From Gallibacterium trehalosifermentans (GTDB lineage: Bacteria; Pseudomonadota; Gammaproteobacteria; Enterobacterales; Pasteurellaceae): a stretch of DNA of 64,000 bases. Below, in pieces: positions 34,964 to 43,942 of this stretch. The stretch spans positions 496,001 to 560,000 of the forward strand of contig NZ_JBHLWB010000001.1 in the NCBI RefSeq assembly GCF_042433055.1. Reading direction: 5' to 3'. Under the pieces are notes generated by a model that was given only the letters and a program-made list of their open reading frames with translations, was not told where the DNA came from and ran no database searches. The number at the start of each line of letters is the position of its first letter. Position 1 is the first letter of the stretch. A program made the translations under genes and the position numbers.

Positions 34964-36205
34964 CTACCGCCTCGCTAACTTAGCAATTTCAATAATTGTC
35001 TTCGTCGCTTGCTGCATTTCATCTACACTGGCTAACTCATACTTACTATGAAAATTATAACCACCCGTAAATAAATTTGGACACGCAATGCCATTTGCCG
35101 CTAACCATGCCCCATCTGTCCCACCTCGGATAATTTTTCGTTTTGGCACAATGCCACAATTTTTCATCGCTTGCTCCGCCACTTGTACACTTTGCGGGAC
35201 GTTTTCTACAACACTGCGCATATTACGATAGCTATCCTCAATCGAAATGCTAACATGCTCTGCTAATTGGCGACTCTGCGTAAATTCTTCTACTTTCTGT
35301 AACAACAAGGCTTTACGTTGTGCAAATCCCTCTTCGCTAAAATCACGAATCAGGTATTTCATTTCGCAGCATTCAATATCGCCAGTGATACTATTTAAGT
35401 GGAAAAATCCTTGTCGATCTGCTGTTTTCTCAGGCACTTCATCAGATGGCAGTAATTGCTGGAAATCACAAGCTAATGCTAATGCGTTGATTAATTTATC
35501 TTTTGCTTGCCCTAAATGGATCGCTCTACCTTTAATGGTAATAGTTGCCGTAGCGGCATTGAAATTTTCATACTCGATTTCGCCTAAGCCCCCACCATCA
35601 ACAGTATACGCCCAATCACAAGCAAATTGCTGTAAAGGGAAATATTGCATTCCCGCCCCAATTTCTTCATCAGGCGTAAAAGCAACTCGAATATTCACTC
35701 TAGGCAATCGGTAACTCACAATCGTTGCCAATGCAGTCATAATTTCCGCAATACCTGCTTTATTATCTGCCCCTAATAGCGTTGTACCATCAGTAACAAT
35801 TAGGCTATGCCCAACTAATTTTTGTAAAAATGGTGAGGTTACTGGGCTAATAAATTCCTCTCCTAACCCCAAGGCAATATCACCGCCTCGATACAGGCTA
35901 ATGACTTCGGGTTTAATATCTTTACCTTTAACACTTGGGTGGGTGTCTAGATGAGCAATAAATCCTATCGTCGTGCGGTTATTGGGAATATTTGAGGGGA
36001 GGAATGCGGTTACTATACCTTGTGCATTCATTTCCACTTGAACAAGCCCTAAGCTTTTCAATTCATCACATAAATACCCTGCTAATAGCCACTGACCTCG
36101 ACTACTAGGTGAATGTTTTACGCCTGCTTTTGATTGCGTATCAAAACTAATATAATTTAAAAAACGATCTAATAATCCGTCTCGCAAGGTTTCTTCTGGG
36201 TACAT
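34964..36205 (-). CDS. pepT: Peptidase T (tripeptide aminopeptidase)
   Basis: An M20-family zinc aminopeptidase of 413 residues that removes the N-terminal residue of tripeptides in the cytoplasm. Metal-site motifs: GFIAHLDTHPSV (His and Asp near residue 82), LLGADNKAGIAEI (Asp near 142), FTPDEEIGAG (Glu pair near 175), YTVDGGGLGEIEYE and the C-terminal GGYNFHSKYE. The length is typical (408-413). A possible FNR-like site lies 77 bases upstream. The 3' end borders the microsatellite. Confidence 0.96.
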   Translation of the reverse strand: MYPEETLRDGLLDRFLNYISFDTQSKAGVKHSPSSRGQWLLAGYLCDELKSLGLVQVEMNAQGIVTAFLPSNIPNNRTTIGFIAHLDTHPSVKGKDIKPEVISLYRGGDIALGLGEEFISPVTSPFLQKLVGHSLIVTDGTTLLGADNKAGIAEIMTALATIVSYRLPRVNIRVAFTPDEEIGAGMQYFPLQQFACDWAYTVDGGGLGEIEYENFNAATATITIKGRAIHLGQAKDKLINALALACDFQQLLPSDEVPEKTADRQGFFHLNSITGDIECCEMKYLIRDFSEEGFAQRKALLLQKVEEFTQSRQLAEHVSISIEDSYRNMRSVVENVPQSVQVAEQAMKNCGIVPKRKIIRGGTDGAWLAANGIACPNLFTGGYNFHSKYELASVDEMQQATKTIIEIAKLARR

Positions 36206-36281
36206 TTAATTTTCCATTATTTTGCTAAAAATACTCTCGTGATTTAGAACCAAGATGTTATCATACCCACCGTTTAATAAT

Positions 36282-36295
36282 ATGATATAAGTCAA
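36282..36295. promoter_or_regulatory. Possible FNR-like site between pepT and potA
   Basis: ATGATATAAGTCAA matches the TTGAT-N4-ATCAA FNR consensus at 8 of 10 positions. It lies between divergent pepT and potA. pepT is FNR-activated in enterics, which is the only reason to note it. Confidence 0.3.
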
Positions 36296-36475
36296 CGCCT
36301 TGGGGAAATTCTCTACTAAAGAGATTAGTAGATGTAGGATAGTTATTTAAGATAAGTAAAAAATTTTCAATCTAGGCTTTTAATTATGGAAAGATCGCTA
36401 TATCATTGCGCTTTTCTTGTAGATGTAATTCTCGTGGGTATTTAGCCTATCGACTTAGGAGGGAAAATAAAGCTA

Positions 36476-37597
36476 GTGGAAAATCCAGTACAACAAAAGC
36501 CAATTATTGAGTTGCAATCTGTTACTAAATCTTATGATGGAAAAACGATCATTAAAGATGTTAATTTAACGATCAATAATGGTGAATTTTTAACGATTTT
36601 AGGGCCATCTGGCTGTGGTAAAACCACTATTTTACGCTTAATTGCTGGTTTTGAAGAAGTTAATGCCGGACGCATTATTCTTGATGGACAAGATATTACA
36701 TCGATTCCAGCTGAGCAACGTAATATCAATACAGTATTCCAAAGCTATGCACTTTTCCCACATATGACCATTTTTGAAAATGTCGCCTTTGGTTTACGTA
36801 TGCAAAAAGTACCTAATGAGGAAATCAAACCTCGTGTGCTGGAAGCATTAAAAATGGTACAACTAGAAGAGTTTGCAGATCGTAAACCAGCACAACTTTC
36901 TGGCGGTCAACAACAGCGTGTTGCGATTGCTCGTGCGGTAGTGAATAAACCAAAAGTTCTTTTACTGGACGAATCCCTTTCTGCATTAGATTATAAACTT
37001 CGTCAGCAAATGCAGAATGAATTAAAAGCTTTACAACGTCAGCTTGGCATTACCTTTATTTTCGTTACACATGATCAAGAAGAGGCATTAACGATGTCAG
37101 ATCGTATTATTGTGTTACGTCAAGGTAAAATTGAACAAGACGGTACGCCTCGTGAAATTTATGAAGATCCGAAAAGTTTATTCGTAGCGAAATTTATTGG
37201 TGAAATTAATATTTTCGATGCGACGGTTCTACAACGTATTGATGAAAAACGGGTGCAAGCCAATGTTGAAGGGCGTATCTGCGACATTTATGTAACTCGT
37301 CCTGTTACGGAAGGGCAAAAATTAAAAGTATTACTTCGCCCTGAAGATATCCGCATTGAAGAAGTACATGATAAAGAAATACACGAAGGATTAATCGGTT
37401 ATGTTTGTGAACGTAACTATAAAGGTATGACCTTAGAGTCAACAATACAGTTAGAATGTGGTAAGCGGGTACTGGTAAGTGAATTTTTCAATGAAGATGA
37501 TCCTGATGTCGATCACTCTTTAAATCAAAAAGTCGCAATAACTTGGGTTGAAAGCTGGGAAGTGGTACTTGACGATGATGAAGATAACAACGCGTAA
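36476..37597 (+). CDS. potA: Spermidine/putrescine ABC transporter ATPase PotA
   Basis: The ATP-binding subunit of the polyamine importer, 373 residues. It has Walker A GPSGCGKTT (about residue 43), Q-loop NTVFQSYALFPHMT, signature LSGGQQQRVAIARA, Walker B VLLLDESLSALD, a switch His in FVTHDQEE, and a C-terminal TOBE-like regulatory domain (LLRPEDIRIEE, SEFFNEDDPD). The start is a GTG; the AGGAGG upstream is 13 bases away, longer than usual, so the exact start has some doubt. First gene of potABCD, overlapping potB by 23 bases. Confidence 0.95.
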   Translation: MENPVQQKPIIELQSVTKSYDGKTIIKDVNLTINNGEFLTILGPSGCGKTTILRLIAGFEEVNAGRIILDGQDITSIPAEQRNINTVFQSYALFPHMTIFENVAFGLRMQKVPNEEIKPRVLEALKMVQLEEFADRKPAQLSGGQQQRVAIARAVVNKPKVLLLDESLSALDYKLRQQMQNELKALQRQLGITFIFVTHDQEEALTMSDRIIVLRQGKIEQDGTPREIYEDPKSLFVAKFIGEINIFDATVLQRIDEKRVQANVEGRICDIYVTRPVTEGQKLKVLLRPEDIRIEEVHDKEIHEGLIGYVCERNYKGMTLESTIQLECGKRVLVSEFFNEDDPDVDHSLNQKVAITWVESWEVVLDDDEDNNA

Positions 37598-38438
37598 ATT
37601 TCAAAATTTTACTGTCGCCATCATCTTTGCATGGCTAATCTTTTTTGTATTAGTGCCAAATCTATTGGTACTGATTACAAGTTTCTTAACTCGAGATAGC
37701 AGTAATTTGGTGGAATTTACTTTTTCACTAGATAGTTATAAACGTCTAATCGAACCGTTATATGCACAAGTATTGTGGAATTCTCTTTCTATGTCAGGAA
37801 TTGCCACCATTATTTGTCTGGTTATCGGCTATCCCTTTGCCTTTATGATTGCCAAAATGCGCCCTGCGTTTCGTCCAATTATGCTCTTTTTGGTCATTTT
37901 ACCATTCTGGACAAACTCGTTGATTCGTATTTATGGCATGAAAATTTTCTTAGGCGTAAAAGGAGTATTAAACAATACTTTGTTATGGTTAGGTATTATT
38001 AATGAACCTATTCGGATCTTGAACACTGAAGTCGCGGTAATCATCGGCTTAGTTTATATCTTACTACCATTTATGATTCTTCCACTTTACTCTTCTATTG
38101 AAAAGTTAGACCAACGTTTATTAGAAGCAGCCAAAGATCTTGGTGCCAATGCGTTCCAACGTTTTGTAAAAATTATTATTCCATTAACCATGCCTGGAAT
38201 TATTGCAGGCTGTTTATTAGTGCTTTTACCAGCAATGGGAATGTTCTATGTAGCCGATTTACTCGGTGGCGCAAAAGTGCTATTAGTTGGTAACGTGATT
38301 AAGAGTGAATTCTTAATTGCACGTAACTGGCCATTTGGTTCATCTATCAGTATTGCATTAACTATTTTAATGGCACTTCTATTATTCATTTACTACCGTG
38401 CAGGTAAATTGTTTAACAAGAAATCGGAGTTGGAATAA
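37575..38438 (+). CDS. potB: Spermidine/putrescine ABC transporter permease PotB
   Basis: One of two permease subunits, 287 residues and six hydrophobic segments. The start MMKITTRKFQNF at 37575 was chosen because it matches the family; a longer frame into potA adds an unrelated tail. The ABC-permease EAA loop is LLEAAKDLGANAFQRFVKIIIP (about residues 180-200), which docks on PotA. It overlaps potA by 23 bases and potC by one base (ATAATG), so the operon is tightly coupled. Confidence 0.94.
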   Translation: MMKITTRKFQNFTVAIIFAWLIFFVLVPNLLVLITSFLTRDSSNLVEFTFSLDSYKRLIEPLYAQVLWNSLSMSGIATIICLVIGYPFAFMIAKMRPAFRPIMLFLVILPFWTNSLIRIYGMKIFLGVKGVLNNTLLWLGIINEPIRILNTEVAVIIGLVYILLPFMILPLYSSIEKLDQRLLEAAKDLGANAFQRFVKIIIPLTMPGIIAGCLLVLLPAMGMFYVADLLGGAKVLLVGNVIKSEFLIARNWPFGSSISIALTILMALLLFIYYRAGKLFNKKSELE

Positions 38439-39211
38439 TGCGCAAGACACTACGAAATCTTTTTTTATTTTTGGTTTATGCCTACCTATATATCCCGATT
38501 GTTATTCTGGTGATTAATTCTTTCAACTTAGACCGTTATGGGCTTTCTTGGAAAGGATTTAGTCTTAACTGGTATGAACGTTTAGCCAATAATAATACGT
38601 TATTACAAGCAGCATTTCATTCCATTACGATTGCATTTTTTGCCGCAACCGTTGCTACTTTAATCGGTCTATTAACGGCGATTGCATTATATCGCTACCA
38701 ATTTAAAGGCAAAAAATTTGTTGGTGGAATGCTGTTTATTGTGATGATGTCGCCTGATATTGTGATGGCGGTTTCGCTCTTAGCGTTATTTATGTTAGTT
38801 GGTATTTCATTAGGCTTTTGGTCATTACTTTTTGCCCACGTTACGTTCTGTTTGCCGTATGTGGTTGTTGCCGTATTCTCACGCTTAAAAGGTTTTGATG
38901 TCAAAATGTTAGAAGCTGCACGTGATCTTGGCGCAAGTGAAACTACGATTTTACGTAAAATTATTGTGCCATTAGCATTACCAGCCATTATTTCCAGTTG
39001 GCTATTAAGTTTCACCATTTCATTAGATGATGTGGTCGTTTCCTCATTCGTTACGGGAGTTAGTTATGAAGTGTTACCGCTGAAAATCTTCTCTCTCGTA
39101 AAAACTGGCGTAACACCAGAAGTGAATGCGTTAGCAACCATTATGATTATTTTCTCACTCATTTTGGTGATATTAAGTCAAATGATTGGTAGGAAAGATA
39201 AGGCGCAATAA
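38438..39211 (+). CDS. potC: Spermidine/putrescine ABC transporter permease PotC
   Basis: The second permease subunit, 257 residues with six membrane helices. The EAA loop is MLEAARDLGASETTILRKIIVP (about residues 158-178). The N-terminal YLYIPIVILVINSFN and the SFTISLDDVVVSSFVTG segment are typical of PotC. It starts on the last base of potB. After it comes a hairpin and a 268-base gap before potD. Confidence 0.95.
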   Translation: MRKTLRNLFLFLVYAYLYIPIVILVINSFNLDRYGLSWKGFSLNWYERLANNNTLLQAAFHSITIAFFAATVATLIGLLTAIALYRYQFKGKKFVGGMLFIVMMSPDIVMAVSLLALFMLVGISLGFWSLLFAHVTFCLPYVVVAVFSRLKGFDVKMLEAARDLGASETTILRKIIVPLALPAIISSWLLSFTISLDDVVVSSFVTGVSYEVLPLKIFSLVKTGVTPEVNALATIMIIFSLILVILSQMIGRKDKAQ

Positions 39212-39232
39212 CCTTATCTAAATAGTATCTTG

Positions 39233-39272
39233 TGGACTATCTTGATAACGATGGCGTTAACGAGATAGTCCA
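39233..39272 (+). terminator. Hairpin between potC and potD, possible partial terminator
   Basis: TGGACTATCT / AGATAGTCCA, 10-bp stem, with an inner structured loop (CGTTAACG) and TTTTC after it. It could reduce read-through from potABC and uncouple potD dosage. Confidence 0.5.
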
Positions 39273-39478
39273 TTTTCAAAAATCCTCTCATATAAAATTT
39301 CCTAATTACAGATTAATTGTTGCCTTATTGAGCAACACTTTATACAATGGTTCGTCTTGTATGATATATCTGTTTAACACCTGTATTATCAACAAGTACC
39401 ATAAAAAATCATTTTGATTTTTATATCCGCTTGGCTTTGGTCGAGCTATGGCTTTAATTAACTATAACGGAGAATTTT

Positions 39479-40525
39479 GTGAAAAAAATCACTACTTTAT
39501 TAGGTATTAGTACGCTTGCTCTTGGTATTCATGCGGCTGCTCACGCAGAGGGAGACACCGTTTATCTTTATACTTGGACAGAATATGTACCTGACGGTTT
39601 ATTGGACGATTTTACCAAAGAAACTGGTATTAAAGTAAACGTATCTAGTCTTGAATCAAATGAGACTATGTATGCTAAATTGAAAACATTAGGTGATAGT
39701 GCAACTTATGATGTTATTGCACCATCAAACTACTTTGTGTCAAAAATGGCTAAAGAAGGTATGTTATTACCGTTAGATCATAGTAAATTGCCGGTGATTA
39801 AAGATCTCGACCCAGATATGTTGAATAAGCCTTATGATCCAGGTAATAAATACTCTCTTCCTCAACTTTTAGGTGCGCCAGAAATTGTTTTCAATACAGA
39901 TACCTACAAAGCTGATCAATTTAACTCTTGGGCAGACCTTTGGAAACCTGAGTTTAAAGGAAAAGTGCAATTATTAGATGATGCACGTGAAGTATTTAAT
40001 ATTGCATTATTAAAACTTGGCGAAGATCCAAATACCAAAGATCCTGCGGTTATCAAAAAAGCATATGAAGAGCTATTAAAATTACGTCCAAATGTATTGG
40101 CATTCACTTCTGACAACCCTGCAAACTCTTTTATTGCGGGTGAAGTGGAATTAGGTCAATTATGGAATGGTTCTGTGCGTATTGCGAAAAAAGAAGGTGC
40201 GCCAGTTAATGCAGTTTATCCAAAAGAAGGTCCAGTATTATGGGTTGATACGTTAGCAATTCCAAAAACTGCTAAAAACCCAGATGCAGCCCATAAACTT
40301 ATTAACTATTTATTAAGCGAAAAGGTTGCAGCGCGCTTGGCAACAGAAATTGGGTATCCAACAACTAACTTAAAATCTAAAGCATTATTGCCAAAAGAAA
40401 TTACTGAAGATCCAAGCATTTACCCACCAGCAGATGTGCTTAACAACAGTTATTGGCAAGATGATGTTGGTGATGCAATTCAATACTACGAAAACTACTA
40501 TCAACAATTAAAAGCAGCTGAATAA
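39479..40525 (+). CDS. potD: Polyamine-binding periplasmic protein PotD
   Basis: The substrate-binding protein of the PotABCD importer, 348 residues. It has a Sec signal peptide (MKKITTLLGISTLALGIHAAAHA, cleavage near residue 23) and then YLYTWTEYVPDGLLDDFTKE, the typical PotD N-terminus. Polyamine-site motifs such as SNETMYAKLK, YDVIAPSNYFVSKM and NGSVRIAKKEGAP follow. The start is a GTG with CGGAG seven bases before. The long gap from potC suggests its own promoter or differential processing, as binding proteins are usually needed in excess. Confidence 0.95.
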   Translation: MKKITTLLGISTLALGIHAAAHAEGDTVYLYTWTEYVPDGLLDDFTKETGIKVNVSSLESNETMYAKLKTLGDSATYDVIAPSNYFVSKMAKEGMLLPLDHSKLPVIKDLDPDMLNKPYDPGNKYSLPQLLGAPEIVFNTDTYKADQFNSWADLWKPEFKGKVQLLDDAREVFNIALLKLGEDPNTKDPAVIKKAYEELLKLRPNVLAFTSDNPANSFIAGEVELGQLWNGSVRIAKKEGAPVNAVYPKEGPVLWVDTLAIPKTAKNPDAAHKLINYLLSEKVAARLATEIGYPTTNLKSKALLPKEITEDPSIYPPADVLNNSYWQDDVGDAIQYYENYYQQLKAAE

Positions 40526-40556
40526 TTTATTTATTCTCTGGTTATTTAATGCGATG

Positions 40557-40576
40557 CACCCTCTTTTTAGAGGGTG
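40557..40576 (+). terminator. Terminator-like hairpin after potD
   Basis: CACCCTCT / AGAGGGTG with a T4 loop, 31 bases after the potD stop. No strong T-run follows. Half of it is repeated at 40961-40977, on the far side of the dispersed repeat, suggesting the hairpin was split or duplicated by an insertion. Confidence 0.5.
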
Positions 40577-40977
40577 TCAGACTGTTGAAAAATTTAGAGT
40601 TAAGTAAGATCTTCATAAAATGCTCAATAGGTTCCCTTGTGCTTTGCCCGAATGCAGGAAAGATTTTCAGGCAAAAAACGTCTAATTTTTCGCAGAAAAA
40701 TATCAGTTTTTTGCCGCTCGGAAAATCTTGACGGAATGAGGAAACAGCAAGGCACTAGGGCGTGCTTTTTTTTGCCCACTTTTCTTTGCACGAGCAATAA
40801 CAAAAAGCATTGCTTTTTGAGCGCTGCTTGCAGCGACCCGTAGGGTGAGCAAGTAAGCTGAGCGAACTTGCGAATAATAGTGGGTCGCCCTTTAGGGCGA
40901 AATCTAAACCTCAAGTTGAACCTAAAATTAATAAATTTGACTTTATCAACAAACACCTATCTCTTTTTAGAGGGTGT
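40561..40977. mobile_element. Dispersed repeat, copy B, flanked by a 17-bp direct repeat
   Basis: The core (about 40623-40795) is highly similar to copy A (34617-34790). Then comes the arm (about 40796-40910), ending GGTCGCCCTTTAGGGCGAAA, which matches the left part of copy A in inverted form. The sequence CTCTTTTTAGAGGGTGT occurs at 40561-40577 and again, exactly 400 bases later, at 40961-40977. This looks like a target duplication. The left inverted end seen in copy A is missing. Frames here are shadows. It fills most of the 507-base gap from potD to the next gene. Confidence 0.65.
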
Positions 40978-41032
40978 ATTGTTTATGTGTTAATTAATTT
41001 CCCACTGCAGTAATCAATTACAAAAATAAAAA

Positions 41033-42202
41033 ATGAAAAAACAAAACCAAACGTTTTTAATTCTTGGCATCATGATGATCGGTGTTGTACTACGTGTACC
41101 TTTTACTGCAATTCCGCCAATCCTGCATGAAATTGCCACTGAATTTGCTATTCCGATTAGCGCATTAGGCATTTTAACCACCTTACCTTTATTAATGTTT
41201 ACTTTAGTTTCGCCTTTTGCTACCCGTTTAGGTCAACTCTTGGGAGTGGAAAAATTATTTGCCATCGTTTTAGTGTTTATGTTTATTGGCTCAACAATAC
41301 GAGTTTTTTCTCTTCCATTGCTTGTTGCTGGCACTATCGTTATTGGGATCGGCATTGCTGTATTAAACGTTTTACTACCGAGTGTCATTATGGCAAATAG
41401 TCCAAATCGCATTGGAAAATTGACCTCTTTATATTCGTTGGCAATGACGTTTTCAACTATTATCGGTTCATCACTGGCGATTCCTATTACTGAAATGAGT
41501 AATTGGCAAACGATGATCTTGGTATTATCAGCAATGCTACTGATTGCGTTATTGATTTGGTTACCTAATGTTAAACATAATCACTATTTAGAAAAACCAC
41601 AAAACCAAGTCGCACAAACTTCATTATTCAAAAATAAATATACGTGGTGTTTAGTCATCTTTGGCGGTATTCAATCCCTTTATTTCTATACGACTTTGGC
41701 ATGGCTGCCAACGATGGGACAACAAGCAGGTCTATCTGCCAGCACTACTGGCTATCTATTAGGCATTTATATGCTCGTAACTATTCCCTTAATGATGTTT
41801 TTACCTTCTGCATTTATTCACTGGTCTAAAGAAAAACGACAATTAGTGATTGCTAGCTTTATGGGAATTTCCTTTATTGGAATTGCAATGATGTTACTGG
41901 ATTACAACAGTTTTACCTATTGGTTACTGGTGAATATTTTTACTGGATTAGCTGGTGGTGCACTATTCCCTTATTTATTAACCATGTTATCAGTGAAAAC
42001 GACCTCGCCGACAAATACGGCAAGATTATCAGGTATTGTCCAATCAGGAGGTTATTTATTAGCTGCCTGTGGTCCAATCTCATTTGGTTATGGCTATGGT
42101 TTATGGCATAGTTGGACGCCACAAACTTGGATTTTATTAGGTTTAGTGATTATTATGGCAATCGCTGCTTGGTTTATCGAAAAAACCGATAAAATTATTT
42201 AA
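41033..42202 (+). CDS. MFS transporter, CynX/NimT family
   Basis: A major facilitator protein of 389 residues with about 12 membrane helices. The start GVVLRVPFTAIPPILHEIA and the following LTTLPLLMFTLVSPFATRLG are typical of the CynX/NimT branch (cyanate or 2-nitroimidazole transport in E. coli). The late GGALFPYLLTMLSVKT and SGIVQSGGYLLAACGP segments also fit. The substrate is unknown. The ribosome site is weak. It stands alone after the dispersed repeat. Confidence 0.82.
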   Translation: MKKQNQTFLILGIMMIGVVLRVPFTAIPPILHEIATEFAIPISALGILTTLPLLMFTLVSPFATRLGQLLGVEKLFAIVLVFMFIGSTIRVFSLPLLVAGTIVIGIGIAVLNVLLPSVIMANSPNRIGKLTSLYSLAMTFSTIIGSSLAIPITEMSNWQTMILVLSAMLLIALLIWLPNVKHNHYLEKPQNQVAQTSLFKNKYTWCLVIFGGIQSLYFYTTLAWLPTMGQQAGLSASTTGYLLGIYMLVTIPLMMFLPSAFIHWSKEKRQLVIASFMGISFIGIAMMLLDYNSFTYWLLVNIFTGLAGGALFPYLLTMLSVKTTSPTNTARLSGIVQSGGYLLAACGPISFGYGYGLWHSWTPQTWILLGLVIIMAIAAWFIEKTDKII

Positions 42203-42321
42203 TCAGTTACGCTAAAAATCAGCATCATGTTGATTGGCTTATGCTAAAAGCACAAAATCAGTATGAATCTACAATGATCTTTTTCTTTCCGTTTATTGCA
42301 GTAAAGTAACAAGGGATATTT

Positions 42322-42756
42322 ATGCAGTTACATTGTAAGAAGTTTGCTCAGCTCACTACACATGAACTCTTTCAAATTTATCAAGCGAGAACAGCGGTAT
42401 TTGTGGTAGAACAGCAATGCCCTTATCAAGAAGTGGATAACATTGATCTGAGTGCGACGCATTTATGGCTAACAGATGAACAAAAATTAGTCGCTTATGC
42501 CAGAATCTATCTCGACCAAAATATCGTGCATTTTGGTCGCGTGTTGGTTATTACGCCATATCGTGGTTATGGTATTGCCAAACAATTATTAACGCATATT
42601 CTTGATTTTATTCAGCAAATGTTTCCTAATCTACCTATCAGTATTCAAGCACAACACTATCTACAAGCGTTTTATGCGCAATTCGGTTTTGTTACAACCT
42701 CAGAAGTTTATCTTGAAGATAATCTTCCACATATTGATATGTGGAAAAGTAACTAA
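42322..42756 (+). CDS. elaA: GNAT acetyltransferase, ElaA family
   Basis: A small GNAT-fold protein of 144 residues. The N-terminal HELFQIYQARTAVFVVEQQC and YQEVDNIDLSATHLW segments are diagnostic of ElaA. The acetyl-CoA loop is RVLVITPYRGYGIAKQLL (about residues 74-91), and the end QAQHYLQAFYAQFGFV is typical. The acceptor is unknown. It has a good AAGGGA ribosome site. The stop overlaps the lrgB stop on the opposite strand by 4 bases. Confidence 0.87.
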   Translation: MQLHCKKFAQLTTHELFQIYQARTAVFVVEQQCPYQEVDNIDLSATHLWLTDEQKLVAYARIYLDQNIVHFGRVLVITPYRGYGIAKQLLTHILDFIQQMFPNLPISIQAQHYLQAFYAQFGFVTTSEVYLEDNLPHIDMWKSN

Positions 42757-43445
42757 AAAATCTTACTAATAATTAATAAAAGATCGAACAATAAAGGGGC
42801 GATCAATGAGGTAATCACGCCACATAGAACAAGCGCAATAGAACTGTATGTTCCTGCTTTTTTATCAATTTCCATGCAAGCTGCTGTACCAAGTGCGTGT
42901 GATGCTGTGCCAATAGCTAATCCAGCGGCTTCACTATTTTTCACTTTCAATAATTTAATAATCGTATAACCAAATATCGATCCGATTAATCCTGCGATAA
43001 TGACTAATACAACTGTTATTGTCGGGACACCACTAATTGTTCCAGAGACTGCCATAGCTAATGGCGTGGTAATCGATTTAGCAAAAATAGTTGCCATAAT
43101 ACGTTCATCAGCCCCTAATAAATAAGCGATGAATGAACCACTCAACATGGCAAATGCAGAAGAAATTGTGGTAATAAACAGAATACTACGCCAATATTGC
43201 TTAATCTGTTTTAGTTGTTCATATAGTGGTAATGCTAAGGCAACTATCGACGGACCTAATAATGCACTTAACGGTTTATTCCCCTCAATATAATCATGAT
43301 AGGGAATGCGGAAAATCAGTAAAATAGCAATCAATAAACATAGTGTAATCACAAATGAGTTGAAAACTAATGATTTAAGTCTTTTATTAATTGCGATGGC
43401 AAGATAAAAAGCGGAAATTGTCATTACACAATAGAGATAAATCAT
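42753..43445 (-). CDS. LrgB/CidB-family inner-membrane protein
   Basis: A membrane protein of 230 residues with about seven hydrophobic helices. Motifs ATIFAKSITTPLAMAVSG and GLAIGTASHALGTAACMEID match LrgB (YohK in E. coli), the partner of the holin-like LrgA. In Gram-positives the pair modulates murein hydrolase release and pyruvate uptake; the role in gammaproteobacteria is little known. Its start overlaps the lrgA-like stop by 4 bases (ATGA type), so the two are coupled. Confidence 0.9.
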   Translation of the reverse strand: MIYLYCVMTISAFYLAIAINKRLKSLVFNSFVITLCLLIAILLIFRIPYHDYIEGNKPLSALLGPSIVALALPLYEQLKQIKQYWRSILFITTISSAFAMLSGSFIAYLLGADERIMATIFAKSITTPLAMAVSGTISGVPTITVVLVIIAGLIGSIFGYTIIKLLKVKNSEAAGLAIGTASHALGTAACMEIDKKAGTYSSIALVLCGVITSLIAPLLFDLLLIISKIF

Positions 43446-43858
43446 TTTGCACCTCTTAAATTACGCTTTTTGGCTTTTTTGCGTAATTTACTAAATGAAT
43501 TATAGGAAAAGAGATAATCCGCTAACAATGCCGTAAACACCAGTACCAAACAAGTACTAATCATAGTTGGGATCAATAATAAAAGCGCTTGTTTTGTTAA
43601 TAAATCAAAATAATCAATAATGCCTACACTTAGTGGAATAAAAAGGACTGACATATAACGTATCAGCAATGCTCCACTCGGCATCACCCATTCTTCTTTA
43701 ATTAACTTAAATACTAAACAAGCAAATAACAGTAACAATCCCCAGATACTTGCTGGAATTCCAATAGGGAAGAGGTAGTTGATCCCCTCCCCAAGATATA
43801 ACATTGCATATAAAATAGCGAGTGAACGAAATAAAGCGACAATTTTATAAAACATCAT
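43442..43858 (-). CDS. LrgA/CidA-family holin-like protein
   Basis: A small membrane protein of 138 residues with four helices and a basic C-terminus (KLRKKAKKRN). Motifs LGEGINYLFPIGIPASIWGLLLLF and KEEWVMPSGALLIRYMSVLFIPLSVGI are the LrgA/CidA (YohJ) signature. First gene of a two-gene operon with the LrgB-like protein. Function inferred from family: holin-like pore or metabolite transport. Confidence 0.9.
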   Translation of the reverse strand: MMFYKIVALFRSLAILYAMLYLGEGINYLFPIGIPASIWGLLLLFACLVFKLIKEEWVMPSGALLIRYMSVLFIPLSVGIIDYFDLLTKQALLLLIPTMISTCLVLVFTALLADYLFSYNSFSKLRKKAKKRNLRGAK

Positions 43859-43942
43859 TAACAGAAATATGTAATAATATTGGGCTTATTTTACTCTTAT
43901 TTTGTGATCAATGTTACATTTTTAAAATTAATTTAATTACCA

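Noticed and set aside
34760..34978. 72-codon frame with an (NL)n run
   Set aside because: It is only the translation of the (TCTAAA)n tract and the element end.
40549..40956. Three short frames downstream of potD
   Set aside because: They lie wholly within the dispersed repeat copy B, and similar frames occur in copy A at 34424-34729.
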